Made by a program: the position numbers and the translations under genes. A stretch of DNA of 64,000 bases, taken from positions 1,054,001 to 1,118,000 of the forward strand of contig NZ_CP133548.1 of assembly GCF_031198435.1 (NCBI RefSeq). Reading direction: 5' to 3'. This document shows positions 53,116-62,912 of this stretch, one piece after another. Source of the stretch: Pleionea litopenaei. Lineage in GTDB: Bacteria; Pseudomonadota; Gammaproteobacteria; Enterobacterales; Kangiellaceae. Below the pieces are notes generated by a model that saw nothing but the letters and a program-made list of their open reading frames with translations, had not been told where the DNA came from and ran no database searches. The stretch's first letter is position 1. Every line of letters begins with the position of its first letter.

Positions 53116-53144
53116 AAAAAAAGCCGGCTTTGCCGGCTTTTTTT
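53116..53144 (+). terminator. Terminator after pilU
   Basis: Stem GCCGGC / GCCGGC with TTT loop, A7 before and T7 after, 12 bp past the pilU stop. It is bidirectional and also ends the convergent gene. Confidence 0.93.
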
Positions 53145-53160
53145 ATTGCTGTCCGAACAA

Positions 53161-53988
53161 TTATTTCGTTGCAGGCTTAACAAACTTTAAAGTCATGCGA
53201 TCGCTTTCACCAATCGCCATATATTTTTCTTTATCGGTGTCTCCGAGACGTAGACTCGGTGGTAAAGTCCAAACCCCTTTTGGGTGTTGCGCATTATCTT
53301 TTGGGTTGGCATTAATTTCCGACGCCTCAACCAATTTGAAACCCGCTTTTTCCGCCATTTTAATCACCAAGCTTTGCTTCATGTAGCCAGACCTGATTTG
53401 CTCTTGCTGATCCATTGCTTCGGGCAATCTATGTTCTACCACACCCAATACACCACCAGGTTTAAGTGCTTTAAAGAAACTAGCAAAGGCCTTTTCAGTC
53501 CCTTCTTGTCCACTCCCGGCATACCAGTTATGAACATTTCTAAAGGTCAACACCATATCGGCGCTGTTTGGTTCTGCGATATCAAGCTTTGACGGCGGAG
53601 CAAAAACCGTCAAGGCTATTGAGCCATATACATCCGCTTTCTCAATGAAGTTTTGTTTAAATTTAGCTAAACCCTTTTGGTAGTAAGGCACACTAGACTC
53701 AGGATCAAAGTGCGCAGCGACCAATTTGCCCGAGTCTTTTAAAGCTGGCGCTAAAATTTGTGTATACCAGCCACCACCCGGAGATATTTCAACAACGGTC
53801 ATGGAAGGCTTAAAGCCAAAAAACTCTAACGTTTCTTTAGGATGACGAAATTGATCTCGTTGTTTAGCGGCTTCGCTGCGATGTTCACCATTAATCGCAT
53901 TAGTTAAGTTATCGCTTGCATAAGCTTGCGGAAAAGTGAGACTTAAGGCCATTAGCCCAGCTATCGACAGCGGTATTAATTTCTTCAT
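53161..53988 (-). CDS. Exported methyltransferase-like protein
   Basis: A Sec signal (MKKLIPLSIAGLMALSLTFPQAYAS) precedes a class I SAM-type fold of the COG4798-like group: VVEISPGGGWYTQILAPAL, VAAHFDPES, DMVLTFRNVHNWYAGSG and LKPGGVLGVVEHR. Export is odd for a SAM enzyme because SAM is cytoplasmic, so it may bind another ligand or be imported SAM-dependent. The function is unknown. It lies 19 bp downstream of nadA. Confidence 0.8.
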   Translation of the reverse strand: MKKLIPLSIAGLMALSLTFPQAYASDNLTNAINGEHRSEAAKQRDQFRHPKETLEFFGFKPSMTVVEISPGGGWYTQILAPALKDSGKLVAAHFDPESSVPYYQKGLAKFKQNFIEKADVYGSIALTVFAPPSKLDIAEPNSADMVLTFRNVHNWYAGSGQEGTEKAFASFFKALKPGGVLGVVEHRLPEAMDQQEQIRSGYMKQSLVIKMAEKAGFKLVEASEINANPKDNAQHPKGVWTLPPSLRLGDTDKEKYMAIGESDRMTLKFVKPATK

Positions 53989-54007
53989 TTTATTTTCCTT
54001 TAGTCAG

Positions 54008-55051
54008 TTAGCGATTAACAAAATCTACCATTTTTTTCAGTGGAATTAAGGCTTTTTCTGCAACCGTCGGATCAACATGAATCTCCACATCATTACGTTC
54101 AAAAATTGTTGCTAGATTTTCCAAAACGTTCATTTTCATCCAAGGACAATGCGCGCAACTCCTACAGGTCGCGCCTTCTCCTGCCGTTGGGGCAATAATC
54201 AGCGTTTTATTCGGCGCTGCTTGTTGCATTTTAAAGAAAATACCTTTATCCGTTGCGACAATTAATTTTTCTTGCTCTAGCGATTGAGCTGCTTTGATTA
54301 GTTGCGACGTTGAGCCGACGACATCCGCTAATTGAATAACGTCTTTAGGCGATTCTGGATGCACCAACACAGCCGCGTCTGGATGCTGTTGCATTGTTTG
54401 TTTGAGTGCCTGAGTTTTAAATTCATCATGAACAATACAGTGGCCTTGCCATAAAATCATATCAGCACCGGTCTTTTGCTGAATATAATGACCCAAATGT
54501 CGATCAGGACCCCAAATAATTTTCTCGCCTCGCTTATCCAGATAATCAATGACATCCAGCGCAATAGAACTGGTAATCACCCAATCAGCACGCGCTTTCA
54601 CAGCCGCAGAAGTATTGGCATAGACAACCACGGTGCGGTCAGGAAATTGATCACAAAAATCTGAGAACTCTTTTTCTGGACATCCGAGATCGAGGGAGCA
54701 GGTCGCCTCCAAAGTCGGCATGATGACGCGCTTCTCAGGACTTAAAATTTTTGCAGTTTCTCCCATGAACTTAACGCCAGCAATAATTAATGTATCAGCT
54801 GAGTGCTTTGCGCCAAATTTCGCCATTTCTAAAGAGTCACCGACAAAACCACCAGTCGCCTCAGCTAACGCTTGAATTTCGGGGTCAGTGTAGTAATGGG
54901 CAATCAATACAGCATTGTGTTCCAGCAAAAGGCGCTTGATTAGCTCTTGATAATGCGACTGCTCGCTTTTTGATAGCTTTCTAGGAGGAAGAGGTAAAGG
55001 AACATCTACTTCAATGTGGGGCGGAACAATCACGCCTGCATTCGCGTTCAT
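54008..55051 (-). CDS. nadA: Quinolinate synthase A
   Basis: NadA condenses iminoaspartate with dihydroxyacetone phosphate to quinolinate for NAD. The 347-residue length is normal. The cluster cysteines lie in [10 protein letters not shown], in the HCIVHDEF region and in [13 protein letters not shown]. Further motifs are [27 protein letters not shown] and [12 protein letters not shown]. The enzyme needs its oxygen-sensitive 4Fe-4S cluster. No nadB or nadC is beside it. Confidence 0.95.
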   Translation of the reverse strand: MNANAGVIVPPHIEVDVPLPLPPRKLSKSEQSHYQELIKRLLLEHNAVLIAHYYTDPEIQALAEATGGFVGDSLEMAKFGAKHSADTLIIAGVKFMGETAKILSPEKRVIMPTLEATCSLDLGCPEKEFSDFCDQFPDRTVVVYANTSAAVKARADWVITSSIALDVIDYLDKRGEKIIWGPDRHLGHYIQQKTGADMILWQGHCIVHDEFKTQALKQTMQQHPDAAVLVHPESPKDVIQLADVVGSTSQLIKAAQSLEQEKLIVATDKGIFFKMQQAAPNKTLIIAPTAGEGATCRSCAHCPWMKMNVLENLATIFERNDVEIHVDPTVAEKALIPLKKMVDFVNR

Positions 55052-55124
55052 AATTTGAGAAATCTCAGTAGCTCTAAAGTTCGAGTATTATACCGATTAT
55101 CGTCGAGAATTGTGATACCCAAAT

Positions 55125-55150
55125 AAAAACCCCGCTATAGGCGGGGTTGA
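55125..55150 (-). terminator. Terminator after rmf
   Basis: AACCCCGC / GCGGGGTT around a five-base loop, followed on the minus strand by TTTTTATT. It lies about 63 bp past the rmf stop. Confidence 0.85.
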
Positions 55151-55212
55151 GTGACCGATTGTGCCACTTGAGATCACGCTGACGCGTTTAAATTTAATTT
55201 GATGGGGTAAAT

Positions 55213-55386
55213 TTAGCCGAAGAGTCCGCTGTTTACATCTGCTTTTGCTTCACGCCAACCGCCGAGCCACTGCTCTTTAGCTTCGAGAGTTCCGTAAGGA
55301 CAGTTGTCTCTTGGTTTTCCTCCTAGTCCAGCTTGGTATCCACGAGAATGAGCTCTTTCAAGACGATCACGCTTTTGTCTTTTCAT
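55213..55386 (-). CDS. rmf: Ribosome modulation factor
   Basis: A 57-residue protein starting MKRQKRDRLERAHSRGYQAG, with CPYGTLEAKEQWLGGWREA, nearly the E. coli RMF pattern. RMF binds 70S ribosomes in stationary phase and starts their pairing into 100S dimers, preserving them. The ATG follows a GGGGAAG ribosome site. It is monocistronic with its own terminator; stringent control is likely from the family, but no promoter was assigned here. Confidence 0.93.
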   Translation of the reverse strand: MKRQKRDRLERAHSRGYQAGLGGKPRDNCPYGTLEAKEQWLGGWREAKADVNSGLFG

Positions 55387-56070
55387 AGATGGGCTTCCCC
55401 TCTTGTCGTTTTGGTTTAAGCAGTTCCTTAATGGATTGTGGCAATAACTGCGATTTCAAGTCTGAAATCAAATCTCCCCTGTGCTTTTTATCTTTCAACT
55501 CCCAAAGCAATGAGCAGTAAGTTACAACCAGCACCATACCCACTCTTCCCCTTCACAATACCCGGATGCCAATTTCCTGGTTGCAAAGAACAAAATGGTA
55601 TGGCATTCAACCCACAAGGTGGTGCGGATGTAAGGTCAAATCTGGCCCAGCTTATGCAAAAGGCTCGTTCAACCCACACAATCTGGAGCGATCACAAACC
55701 TCACATCCACATATACATTGAACTTAGAAGTTATTGACAACAAATTCCAATAAAAATTCGCTATAAATTATGCTATTTCTAATAAGAAAAGCCTCTCCTT
55801 AACTCAACAGGACAAAATTCAACCAACCTATCCCTCTGTTTTTATTCGACTTTTAAATTTTAACCTTGCTTTTTACAAGTTTCCGTTAACTTGTGGATAA
55901 AACGACTGGTTTTTGCAGCCTTTTAACTCACTAGCAGACTAAAATTAAGCGTAATCAAGAAGATAGACCAACTAAAAAAATTTAACGACTGAACAATTAC
56001 TTCCTGATAAAAAATTTCTAAAAGCGATGACGATTCATTCAATTTGCTCATACCAAACAGATCCGACCTC
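55387..56070. other. Gene-free spacer between rmf and liuR
   Basis: About 680 bp without a convincing gene. A 99-codon frame at 55438-55737 opens with GTG, has no ribosome site and matches nothing recognised; the opposite strand also has an open frame (55488-55679), so this may be a decayed repeat or gene remnant. From about 55740 the sequence is very AT-rich. Confidence 0.5.
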
Positions 56071-56102
56071 CCATAACCTTTACGTTAACGTAAAGGTTAT
56101 GG
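56071..56102. promoter_or_regulatory. LiuR operator: perfect 32-bp palindrome
   Basis: The half-site CCATAACCTTTACGTT is followed by its exact reverse complement, centred at 56086/56087. The core TTTACGTTAACGTAAA agrees with the LiuR-type motif of branched-chain amino acid regulons. It lies 35 bp before liuR. A poor -35 (TTTACG at 56079) and AT-rich -10 (about 56104) would be 19 bp apart, the spacing MerR-family activators and repressors use. Confidence 0.8.
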
Positions 56103-56136
56103 CAAAATAATCGAATGATATCTGTCGAGAAGATTA

Positions 56137-56538
56137 ATGAAAGAACCTGAGTCTGCGCCAACCTATTCGATCAGTGATTTAGCAAAAGAGTTTGCCATTA
56201 CGACTCGCTCCATTCGTCACTATGAAGAATATGGCTTGATCGCACCAGAACGTCGCGGCACCTATCGCGTATACAGTGCAAAGAACCGCACCCGATTACA
56301 GTTGATTTTGCGCGGCAAGCGGATTGGATTTTCGCTCGCAGAAATCAAAGAGATAATTGATTTATATCAGTTCCCTCACGGTGAAGAGAAACAAACAGAG
56401 TTTCTACTCGCCAAAATTGAGTTACGACGCCAGCAACTTCAACAACAACTATCCGATATTGAATCGATGCTGAGCGAAATTGATGATCTTGAACAAAGAA
56501 TCAGTGCAAAACGCCCTAACCCATCAAGCTCATCGTAA
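56137..56538 (+). CDS. liuR: MerR-family regulator LiuR
   Basis: A 133-residue MerR-type protein: the winged helix starts [37 protein letters not shown], followed by the [18 protein letters not shown] helix and a dimerisation coiled coil to about residue 120. There is no long effector domain or metal cysteine set, as in LiuR. It controls the leucine/isovalerate genes that follow, probably through the 32-bp palindrome just upstream, and so regulates itself too. Confidence 0.9.
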   Translation: MKEPESAPTYSISDLAKEFAITTRSIRHYEEYGLIAPERRGTYRVYSAKNRTRLQLILRGKRIGFSLAEIKEIIDLYQFPHGEEKQTEFLLAKIELRRQQLQQQLSDIESMLSEIDDLEQRISAKRPNPSSSS

Positions 56539-56576
56539 AAATTAAACAACACAGTACAGACAAAGAGGACACCCCA

Positions 56577-57737
56577 ATGTTTTCAAGCTTAAATTTCGAC
56601 CTTGGTGAAACAGCCGATATGATCCGTGAAAGCGTTCGCGGGTTTACCGAAAAGGAAATCGCTCCTATTGCTGCCAAAGTTGACGAAGAGAATGCCTTTC
56701 CGAATGAACTCTGGCCAAAGCTAGGTGAACTGGGGTTGCTCGGCATGACAGTATCAGAAGAATACGGAGGCTCTGGCTTAGGTTATCTCGAGCATGCGGT
56801 AGCAATGGAAGAGATTTCACGCGGCTCTGCTTCTATCGGTTTGTCCTACGGAGCTCATTCAAACCTATGTCTAAACCAATTGGATAAAAACGGTACCCAT
56901 GAACAGAAAGCCAAATACCTCCCCAAGTTATGTACGGGTGAGCACATTGGTGCCTTAGCGATGAGCGAGCCCGGTGCCGGCTCAGATGTGGTTAGCATGA
57001 AGTTAAAAGCCGAGAAAGATGGCAGTGACTACATCTTAAACGGAAATAAAATGTGGATCACCAACGGTCCCGATGCCGATGTACTTATTGTTTACGCTAA
57101 AACCGATGCGTCCGCAGGTTCGAAAGGCATCACTGCATTCATTATTGAAAAGGGATTTGCTGGGTTTTCAACGGCTCAAAAGCTCGATAAATTAGGCATG
57201 CGAGGTTCAAATACTTGCGAGCTAGTTTTTGAAGACTGTCGAGTTCCAGAAGCCAATATATTAGGCGGATTAAACCAAGGTGTGAAAGTACTGATGAGCG
57301 GCCTTGATTATGAACGTCTCGTATTGTCTGCTGGTCCACTAGGAATAATGCAAGCCTGTATGGACATAGTCGTACCTTATATTCACGAGCGCAAACAATT
57401 CGGACAATCCATCGGTGAATTCCAATTGGTGCAGGGAAAAGTCGCAGATATGTACACAACGATGAATGCGAGTAGAGCCTATGTGTATGCTGTCGCTAAA
57501 GCATGCGATCGCGGTGAAACAACCCGTAAAGATGCTGCAGGAGTGATCTTATACGCTGCAGAGAAAGCCACTCAAATGGCCCTCGATGCGATTCAATTAT
57601 TAGGTGGCAATGGCTACATTAATGAATACCCTACCGGTCGCTTATTGCGAGATGCAAAACTGTACGAAATTGGTGCTGGAACTTCTGAAATTCGTCGCAT
57701 GTTAATTGGCCGAGAATTATTTAAAGAAACCCGCTAA
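56577..57737 (+). CDS. liuA: Isovaleryl-CoA dehydrogenase
   Basis: An FAD acyl-CoA dehydrogenase of 386 residues. The catalytic glutamate is in [15 protein letters not shown], the position used by isovaleryl-CoA dehydrogenases. The position used by short-chain enzymes reads Gly ([11 protein letters not shown]), which supports this assignment. It oxidises isovaleryl-CoA to 3-methylcrotonyl-CoA, the third step of leucine degradation. It starts 38 bp after liuR. Confidence 0.93.
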   Translation: MFSSLNFDLGETADMIRESVRGFTEKEIAPIAAKVDEENAFPNELWPKLGELGLLGMTVSEEYGGSGLGYLEHAVAMEEISRGSASIGLSYGAHSNLCLNQLDKNGTHEQKAKYLPKLCTGEHIGALAMSEPGAGSDVVSMKLKAEKDGSDYILNGNKMWITNGPDADVLIVYAKTDASAGSKGITAFIIEKGFAGFSTAQKLDKLGMRGSNTCELVFEDCRVPEANILGGLNQGVKVLMSGLDYERLVLSAGPLGIMQACMDIVVPYIHERKQFGQSIGEFQLVQGKVADMYTTMNASRAYVYAVAKACDRGETTRKDAAGVILYAAEKATQMALDAIQLLGGNGYINEYPTGRLLRDAKLYEIGAGTSEIRRMLIGRELFKETR

Positions 57738-57990
57738 GCTTGTGGCAGATTTTTAAGACTTCGAGGGAACTCATCGCAATTTGAAATTCACATGTTCATT
57801 CGCAATGAGCTCCTTCTAAAGTCCGATATGCTGCATCGCACTAATTTGATACATTTAAGATTCGAAAAATCGCCAGAATGGGTCTGATGATGACTATCTG
57901 GCAATAAAAATACTCTGAGAGCACTCGCCTGCTTTCTTACAAATTGAAACTTCGCAGCCAATGGCTGCCGATAAATGAAAGGACAATATT

Positions 57991-59175
57991 ATGAGCACAA
58001 ATGATCCAATCGTTATTGTTGGCTTAGCACGTACCCCAATGGGTGGATTTATGGGCAGTCTGTCTGAAGTTAAGTCGACCGACTTAGGAGCCAATGCCAT
58101 TGCCGCAGCGGTTGCACGCGCTCAACTCAAGCCTAACGATGTGCAAGAAGTCATCATGGGTTGTGTACTGCCTGCTGGCGTTGGGCAAGCACCTGCTAGA
58201 CAAGCAGCGTTAGGCGCCGGCCTTCCAAAATCAACCGGATGCACCACTGTTAACAAAGTATGTGGTAGCGGAATGAAAACCATCATGCTGGCGCACGATT
58301 TATTAAAAGCAGGCACCAACGAAGTGATGGTTGCAGGTGGAATGGAAAGTATGACCAATGCTCCATACATGCTCGATAAAGCTCGAACTGGCTATCGTTT
58401 TGGACATGGCAAAGTAATCGATCATATGGCATTTGATGGACTAGAAGACGCTTACGAAGGGCAAGCAATGGGTGTTTACGCCGAAGCAACTGTTGAAAAA
58501 TATGGGTTCACTCGCGAGCAGCAAGATGAGTTTGCAATAACCTCTCTTAAACGTGCTCAAAAAGCCATCGAAGAAGGCGCCTTCAAAGCAGAAATTTCAG
58601 CGGTAACCATTCAAAGCCGCAAAGGTGACATTGTTGTCGATACTGATGAACAACCACTAAAAGCTCGATTAGACAAAATTCCACAACTTCGTCCAGCTTT
58701 CAAAAAAGATGGAACCGTTACCGCAGCCAATGCGAGCTCAATTTCTGACGGCGCAGCAGCTGTTGTTATGATGCGACAATCTGAAGCAGAAAAACGGGGC
58801 TTAACGATCATTGCAAAAATCGTGGGTCATACAACTCATGCGCGTGAGCCTCAAGAATTCACGACGGCTCCCGTTGGCGCAATGCAATCACTGTTCGAAA
58901 AAACAGGCTGGACAAAAGACGACGTCGATTTATTTGAAATCAACGAAGCATTTGCCGTGGTAACTATGGCCGCGATAAAAGATCTGGAGTTAGATCATGA
59001 TCGTGTTAATGTTCACGGTGGCGCTTGCGCTCTTGGACATCCGATCGGTTGTTCTGGCACTCGAATTGTTGTGACCTTAATTGAAGCCTTAAAACGCTAC
59101 AATAAAACTCGTGGCGTCGCATCTTTATGCATCGGTGGCGGCGAAGCGACAGCATTAGCAATCGAACTTGTGTAA
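57991..59175 (+). CDS. Acetyl-CoA acetyltransferase (thiolase)
   Basis: A 394-residue degradative or biosynthetic thiolase with the nucleophilic cysteine in VNKVCGSGMKTIM, the histidine in GGACALGHPIGCSGTR and the second cysteine in CIGGGEATALAIE. In a liu operon it should split acetoacetyl-CoA, the product of HMG-CoA lyase and CoA transfer, to acetyl-CoA. A gap of 253 bp separates it from liuA, containing a small hairpin (GCAGCC-AAT-GGCTGC at 57954-57968), so it may have its own promoter. Confidence 0.9.
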   Translation: MSTNDPIVIVGLARTPMGGFMGSLSEVKSTDLGANAIAAAVARAQLKPNDVQEVIMGCVLPAGVGQAPARQAALGAGLPKSTGCTTVNKVCGSGMKTIMLAHDLLKAGTNEVMVAGGMESMTNAPYMLDKARTGYRFGHGKVIDHMAFDGLEDAYEGQAMGVYAEATVEKYGFTREQQDEFAITSLKRAQKAIEEGAFKAEISAVTIQSRKGDIVVDTDEQPLKARLDKIPQLRPAFKKDGTVTAANASSISDGAAAVVMMRQSEAEKRGLTIIAKIVGHTTHAREPQEFTTAPVGAMQSLFEKTGWTKDDVDLFEINEAFAVVTMAAIKDLELDHDRVNVHGGACALGHPIGCSGTRIVVTLIEALKRYNKTRGVASLCIGGGEATALAIELV

Positions 59176-59181
59176 TCCCCA

Positions 59182-59215
59182 AAAGCGCCGATTTATTTTT
59201 TAAGGTCGGCGCTTT
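59182..59215 (+). terminator. Hairpin after the thiolase gene
   Basis: A 10-bp stem AAAGCGCCGA / TCGGCGCTTT with a 14-base loop, 7 bp after the thiolase stop. Only three T follow, so it may be a partial terminator or an mRNA-stabilising structure inside the operon. Confidence 0.6.
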
Positions 59216-59285
59216 CTATTACTCACAACATTGCAAGTAATTAACCAATTTAAGTTAACCGATTTAAGAGATAGGTCTACTCTTT

Positions 59286-60422
59286 ATGATGCTTACTGAA
59301 GAACAAAATATGATTCGAGACGCCGCGCGTCAGTATGTGAATGAAATCATTAAACCTAACGCTTTGGAATGGGATAGAAATAAAACCTTTCCTGCTGAAG
59401 CGCTTAAAGGTCTGGCTGAGCTTGGCTTTTATGGCATGCTTATTCCAGAAGAATACAATGGATGTGACATTGGTTACACGTCTGCCGCTATTGTATTAGA
59501 AGAGATCGCCGCAGGCGATGCAGCATGTTCAACAATAATAAGCGTCACCAACTCGGTTGGGAGTATGCCGATTTATCAATTCGGTAATGAGCAACAAAAA
59601 GAAGCGTTTTTAAAACCACTCGCAGCAGGTGAATATCTGGGTGCTTTTTGTTTAACCGAACCGCACGCAGGAAGTGATGCATCCGATCTCAGAACAAAAG
59701 CAGTTAAAGATGGTAATGATTATGTCATTAACGGCGTAAAGCAATACATCACTTCAGGTAAGCATGCCGATATCGCCATTGTCTTTGCTGTGACCGATCC
59801 AAGTGCAGGCAAAAAAGGTATTAGCGCGTTTATTGTTCCAACAAAAACGCCTGGATATATCGTTGCCAAAGTGGAAGATAAAATGGGACAACACGCGTCC
59901 GACACCTGCCAAATCATTTTCGAAGATTGTCGCATTCCTCAAGAAAACCTACTCGGAAAAGAAGGCGAAGGTTATAAAATTGCACTGAGTAATCTCGAGG
60001 GTGGAAGAATTGGAATTGCAGCGCAATGTGTCGGTACAGCAAGAGCCGCTTTAGAAGCCGCAAACGAATTTGCAAAAGACCGAGAGGCTTTCGGTAAACC
60101 AATTAATAAACACCAGGCGATTGCTTTTAAACTCGCCGATATGGCCACTCAAGTTGAAGCTGCAAGACAAATGGTTATGCATGCTGCTCAATTAAAAGAT
60201 GCAAAACTCCCCTGTTTAAAAGAAGCGTCCATGGCCAAATTATTTGCTTCAGAAGTGGCCGAAAAAGTTTGCTCTGAAGCGATTCAAATTCATGGTGGAT
60301 ATGGCTACTTGTGTGACTTTCCGGTTGAAAAGTATTACCGCGATGCTCGCGTGATGCAAATTTATGAAGGGACCAGCGAAGTACAGAAATTAGTAATAAG
60401 CCGCTCACTCGAAAACGAATAA
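59286..60422 (+). CDS. Acyl-CoA dehydrogenase (short/branched-chain type)
   Basis: An FAD enzyme of 378 residues with [16 protein letters not shown] and a catalytic glutamate in [14 protein letters not shown], the position of short-chain and short/branched-chain enzymes. The likely substrate is 2-methylbutyryl-CoA, isobutyryl-CoA or butyryl-CoA from isoleucine, valine or fatty acids. It lies within the liu cluster, 46 bp before liuB. ATG codons at 59286 and 59289 are both possible. Confidence 0.88.
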   Translation: MMLTEEQNMIRDAARQYVNEIIKPNALEWDRNKTFPAEALKGLAELGFYGMLIPEEYNGCDIGYTSAAIVLEEIAAGDAACSTIISVTNSVGSMPIYQFGNEQQKEAFLKPLAAGEYLGAFCLTEPHAGSDASDLRTKAVKDGNDYVINGVKQYITSGKHADIAIVFAVTDPSAGKKGISAFIVPTKTPGYIVAKVEDKMGQHASDTCQIIFEDCRIPQENLLGKEGEGYKIALSNLEGGRIGIAAQCVGTARAALEAANEFAKDREAFGKPINKHQAIAFKLADMATQVEAARQMVMHAAQLKDAKLPCLKEASMAKLFASEVAEKVCSEAIQIHGGYGYLCDFPVEKYYRDARVMQIYEGTSEVQKLVISRSLENE

Positions 60423-60468
60423 CACTCCGTTTTCGAATTAACTCTATTTTATTGAACGGATCAAAGTC

Positions 60469-62076
60469 ATGACGATTATACAAAGCAAAATCAATAGTCG
60501 CAGCGCAGAGTTTAAGGCAAACGCCGAGCAAATGACCTCGTTAGTCGACGACTTACGCGACAAGATGGCAGTCATTGCTCAAGGCGGTGGCGAAGAAAGA
60601 AATCAAAAGCATATTTCACGCGGAAAACTTCTTCCTCGAGATCGCGTAAGAAAACTTCTCGATGTTGGCTCTCCTTTCCTCGAACTCTCACAGCTTGCTG
60701 CTTATGACATGTATGACAATCAAGTGCCGTCAGCAGGAATTATAACCGGTATCGGTCGAGTGAATGGCGTCGAGTGTATGATTGTTGCCAATGACGCTAC
60801 CGTTAAAGGCGGAACCTATTTTCCGGAGACGATAAAGAAGCACTTGCGAGCGCAAGAAGTCGCTGAACAAAACCATTTGCCCTGCATCTACTTAGTTGAC
60901 TCGGGAGGCGCTAACCTTCCACAACAAGATCAAGTATTTCCAGACCGAGATCATTTCGGAAGAATTTTCTTCAATCAAGCCAATATGTCAGCAAAAGGCA
61001 TTCCACAAATTGCAGTGGTTATGGGAAGTTGCACTGCTGGAGGCGCGTATGTCCCCGCCATGGCCGATGAAAGCATCATCGTTAAAGAACAAGGTACCAT
61101 TTTTCTTGGAGGACCTCCTCTAGTCAAAGCAGCCACGGGCGAAGTCGTCACTGCAGAAGAACTTGGCGGCGCTGACGTCCACTGTAAGACATCAGGTGTG
61201 ACCGATCATTATGCCGAAAACGATGAGCATGCATTACTCATCTGTCGTCGAGTCGTAGCAAACTTAAACCATCAAAAACAAGCACAATGGGCCGTTGCAG
61301 CTCCCAAAGAGCCCAAATATGCAAAAGAAGAAATCTACGGTGTCGTTCCTAAAGATACTCGTCAACCGTATGACATTCGAGAAATCATCGCCCGAGTCGT
61401 CGATAATTCAGAGTTGGATGAATTCAAACCTTTGTACGGCACCACTTTGGTTTGTGGTTTTGCCAAAATTTGGGGTTATCCGGTTGGAATTATTGCTAAC
61501 AACGGCATTTTATTTAGCGAATCTGCTCTGAAAGGTGCGCACTTCATTGAACTGTGTTGCCAACGAAATATTCCTCTCGTATTTTTACAAAACATCACTG
61601 GCTTTATGGTTGGTAAAAAATACGAAAATTCAGGGATTGCGAAAAATGGCGCAAAAATGGTTACCGCGGTTGCCTGCGCAAAAGTTCCTAAATTTACCGT
61701 TATTGTTGGTGGCAGTTTTGGCGCTGGAAACTACGGTATGTGCGGAAGAGCATACAGTCCTAAATTTTTATGGATGTGGCCAAATGCACGAATTTCCGTA
61801 ATGGGTGGTGAGCAGGCTGCAAATGTTTTAGCGCAAGTAAAACGTGATAATTTCGAACGCAATGGTGTTGAATGGTCGGCAGAAGATGAAGCTGAGTTTA
61901 AAGCGCCCATTCAAGACATGTATGAAACCCAAGGTCACCCCTACTATGCTAGCGCGAGACTTTGGGATGATGGAATTATTGATCCCGCCGACACGCGAAT
62001 GGTCTTAGGTTTAGGACTTTCTCTATCTCTCAATGCTCCACAACAAGATACGCAATTTGGCGTATTTAGAATGTAA
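60469..62076 (+). CDS. liuB: 3-methylcrotonyl-CoA carboxylase, carboxyltransferase subunit
   Basis: A 535-residue acyl-CoA carboxyltransferase with [22 protein letters not shown] at the start, [38 protein letters not shown], and [31 protein letters not shown]. It moves CO2 from biotin on LiuD to 3-methylcrotonyl-CoA, giving 3-methylglutaconyl-CoA. It lies 46 bp after the dehydrogenase and 30 bp before liuC. Confidence 0.94.
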   Translation: MTIIQSKINSRSAEFKANAEQMTSLVDDLRDKMAVIAQGGGEERNQKHISRGKLLPRDRVRKLLDVGSPFLELSQLAAYDMYDNQVPSAGIITGIGRVNGVECMIVANDATVKGGTYFPETIKKHLRAQEVAEQNHLPCIYLVDSGGANLPQQDQVFPDRDHFGRIFFNQANMSAKGIPQIAVVMGSCTAGGAYVPAMADESIIVKEQGTIFLGGPPLVKAATGEVVTAEELGGADVHCKTSGVTDHYAENDEHALLICRRVVANLNHQKQAQWAVAAPKEPKYAKEEIYGVVPKDTRQPYDIREIIARVVDNSELDEFKPLYGTTLVCGFAKIWGYPVGIIANNGILFSESALKGAHFIELCCQRNIPLVFLQNITGFMVGKKYENSGIAKNGAKMVTAVACAKVPKFTVIVGGSFGAGNYGMCGRAYSPKFLWMWPNARISVMGGEQAANVLAQVKRDNFERNGVEWSAEDEAEFKAPIQDMYETQGHPYYASARLWDDGIIDPADTRMVLGLGLSLSLNAPQQDTQFGVFRM

Positions 62077-62106
62077 CATTTTGAGCGAAATAAACTGGAG
62101 AACAGA

Positions 62107-62910
62107 ATGAGCGACAATAAAACATTAAAGCTAGAAGTGACCCCAGACGGTGCCGGCATCATAACGATGAACCGCCCCGACGTTCATAATGCTTTTGATG
62201 ATCAACTGATAAAAGATCTGACGCGTGCACTGCAAAAATTACAAAACCATGCCGCAACGCGGGTCATCGTTTTAAAGGCCGAGGGAAAAAGTTTCTCCGC
62301 CGGAGCAGATTTAAACTGGATGAGAAGAATGGCCGATTACTCATGGTCAGAAAACTATCAAGACTCTCTTGCCCTTGCGACATTAATGCAAACACTGCAT
62401 CAGTTAAAAAAGCCGACCATTGCTCTTGTTCAAGGGGCGGCATTTGGCGGTGGCGTTGGATTGGTTGCTGCGTGCGACATCGTATTGGCAAGCGAAAAAG
62501 CAAAATTTTGTTTGTCGGAAGTTAAGCTGGGATTAATCCCTGCCGTTATTAGTCCGTATGTCATTAAAGCCATTGGCAGTCGACAGGCCAATCGCTACTT
62601 TATTTCTGCCGAAGTCTTTACTGCAACGACCGCTCAAAACATTGGATTGGTGCACGAAGTATTTGAAGCTGAAAGTTTCGAATCTTCAAGCCAAGCGTTT
62701 CTTGCTGACTTACTAAAAAATGGTCCGGAAGCAATACAAGCGGCTAAAAATTTAATTAGCTTTGTCGATGAGCATCCATTAAACGAAGAATTAATTCGAG
62801 AAACTGCACAGAAAATCTCTGATATTCGAGCTTCTGCAGAGGGTAAAGAAGGCGTCAGTGCCTTTTTAGAAAAACGAAGCCCAAACTGGCAAGCTAAGAA
62901 GGACGCATAA
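62107..62910 (+). CDS. liuC: Methylglutaconyl-CoA hydratase
   Basis: A crotonase-fold enzyme of 267 residues with the oxyanion loops [12 protein letters not shown] and [16 protein letters not shown] and the segment [19 protein letters not shown]. It hydrates 3-methylglutaconyl-CoA to HMG-CoA. liuD starts 2 bp after its stop, so translation is probably coupled. Confidence 0.92.
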   Translation: MSDNKTLKLEVTPDGAGIITMNRPDVHNAFDDQLIKDLTRALQKLQNHAATRVIVLKAEGKSFSAGADLNWMRRMADYSWSENYQDSLALATLMQTLHQLKKPTIALVQGAAFGGGVGLVAACDIVLASEKAKFCLSEVKLGLIPAVISPYVIKAIGSRQANRYFISAEVFTATTAQNIGLVHEVFEAESFESSSQAFLADLLKNGPEAIQAAKNLISFVDEHPLNEELIRETAQKISDIRASAEGKEGVSAFLEKRSPNWQAKKDA

Positions 62911-62912
62911 TA

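Noticed and set aside
55438-55737. 99-codon ORF between rmf and liuR
   Set aside because: GTG start without a ribosome site, no recognised family, and an equally open antisense frame; kept only as a possible remnant in the spacer entry.
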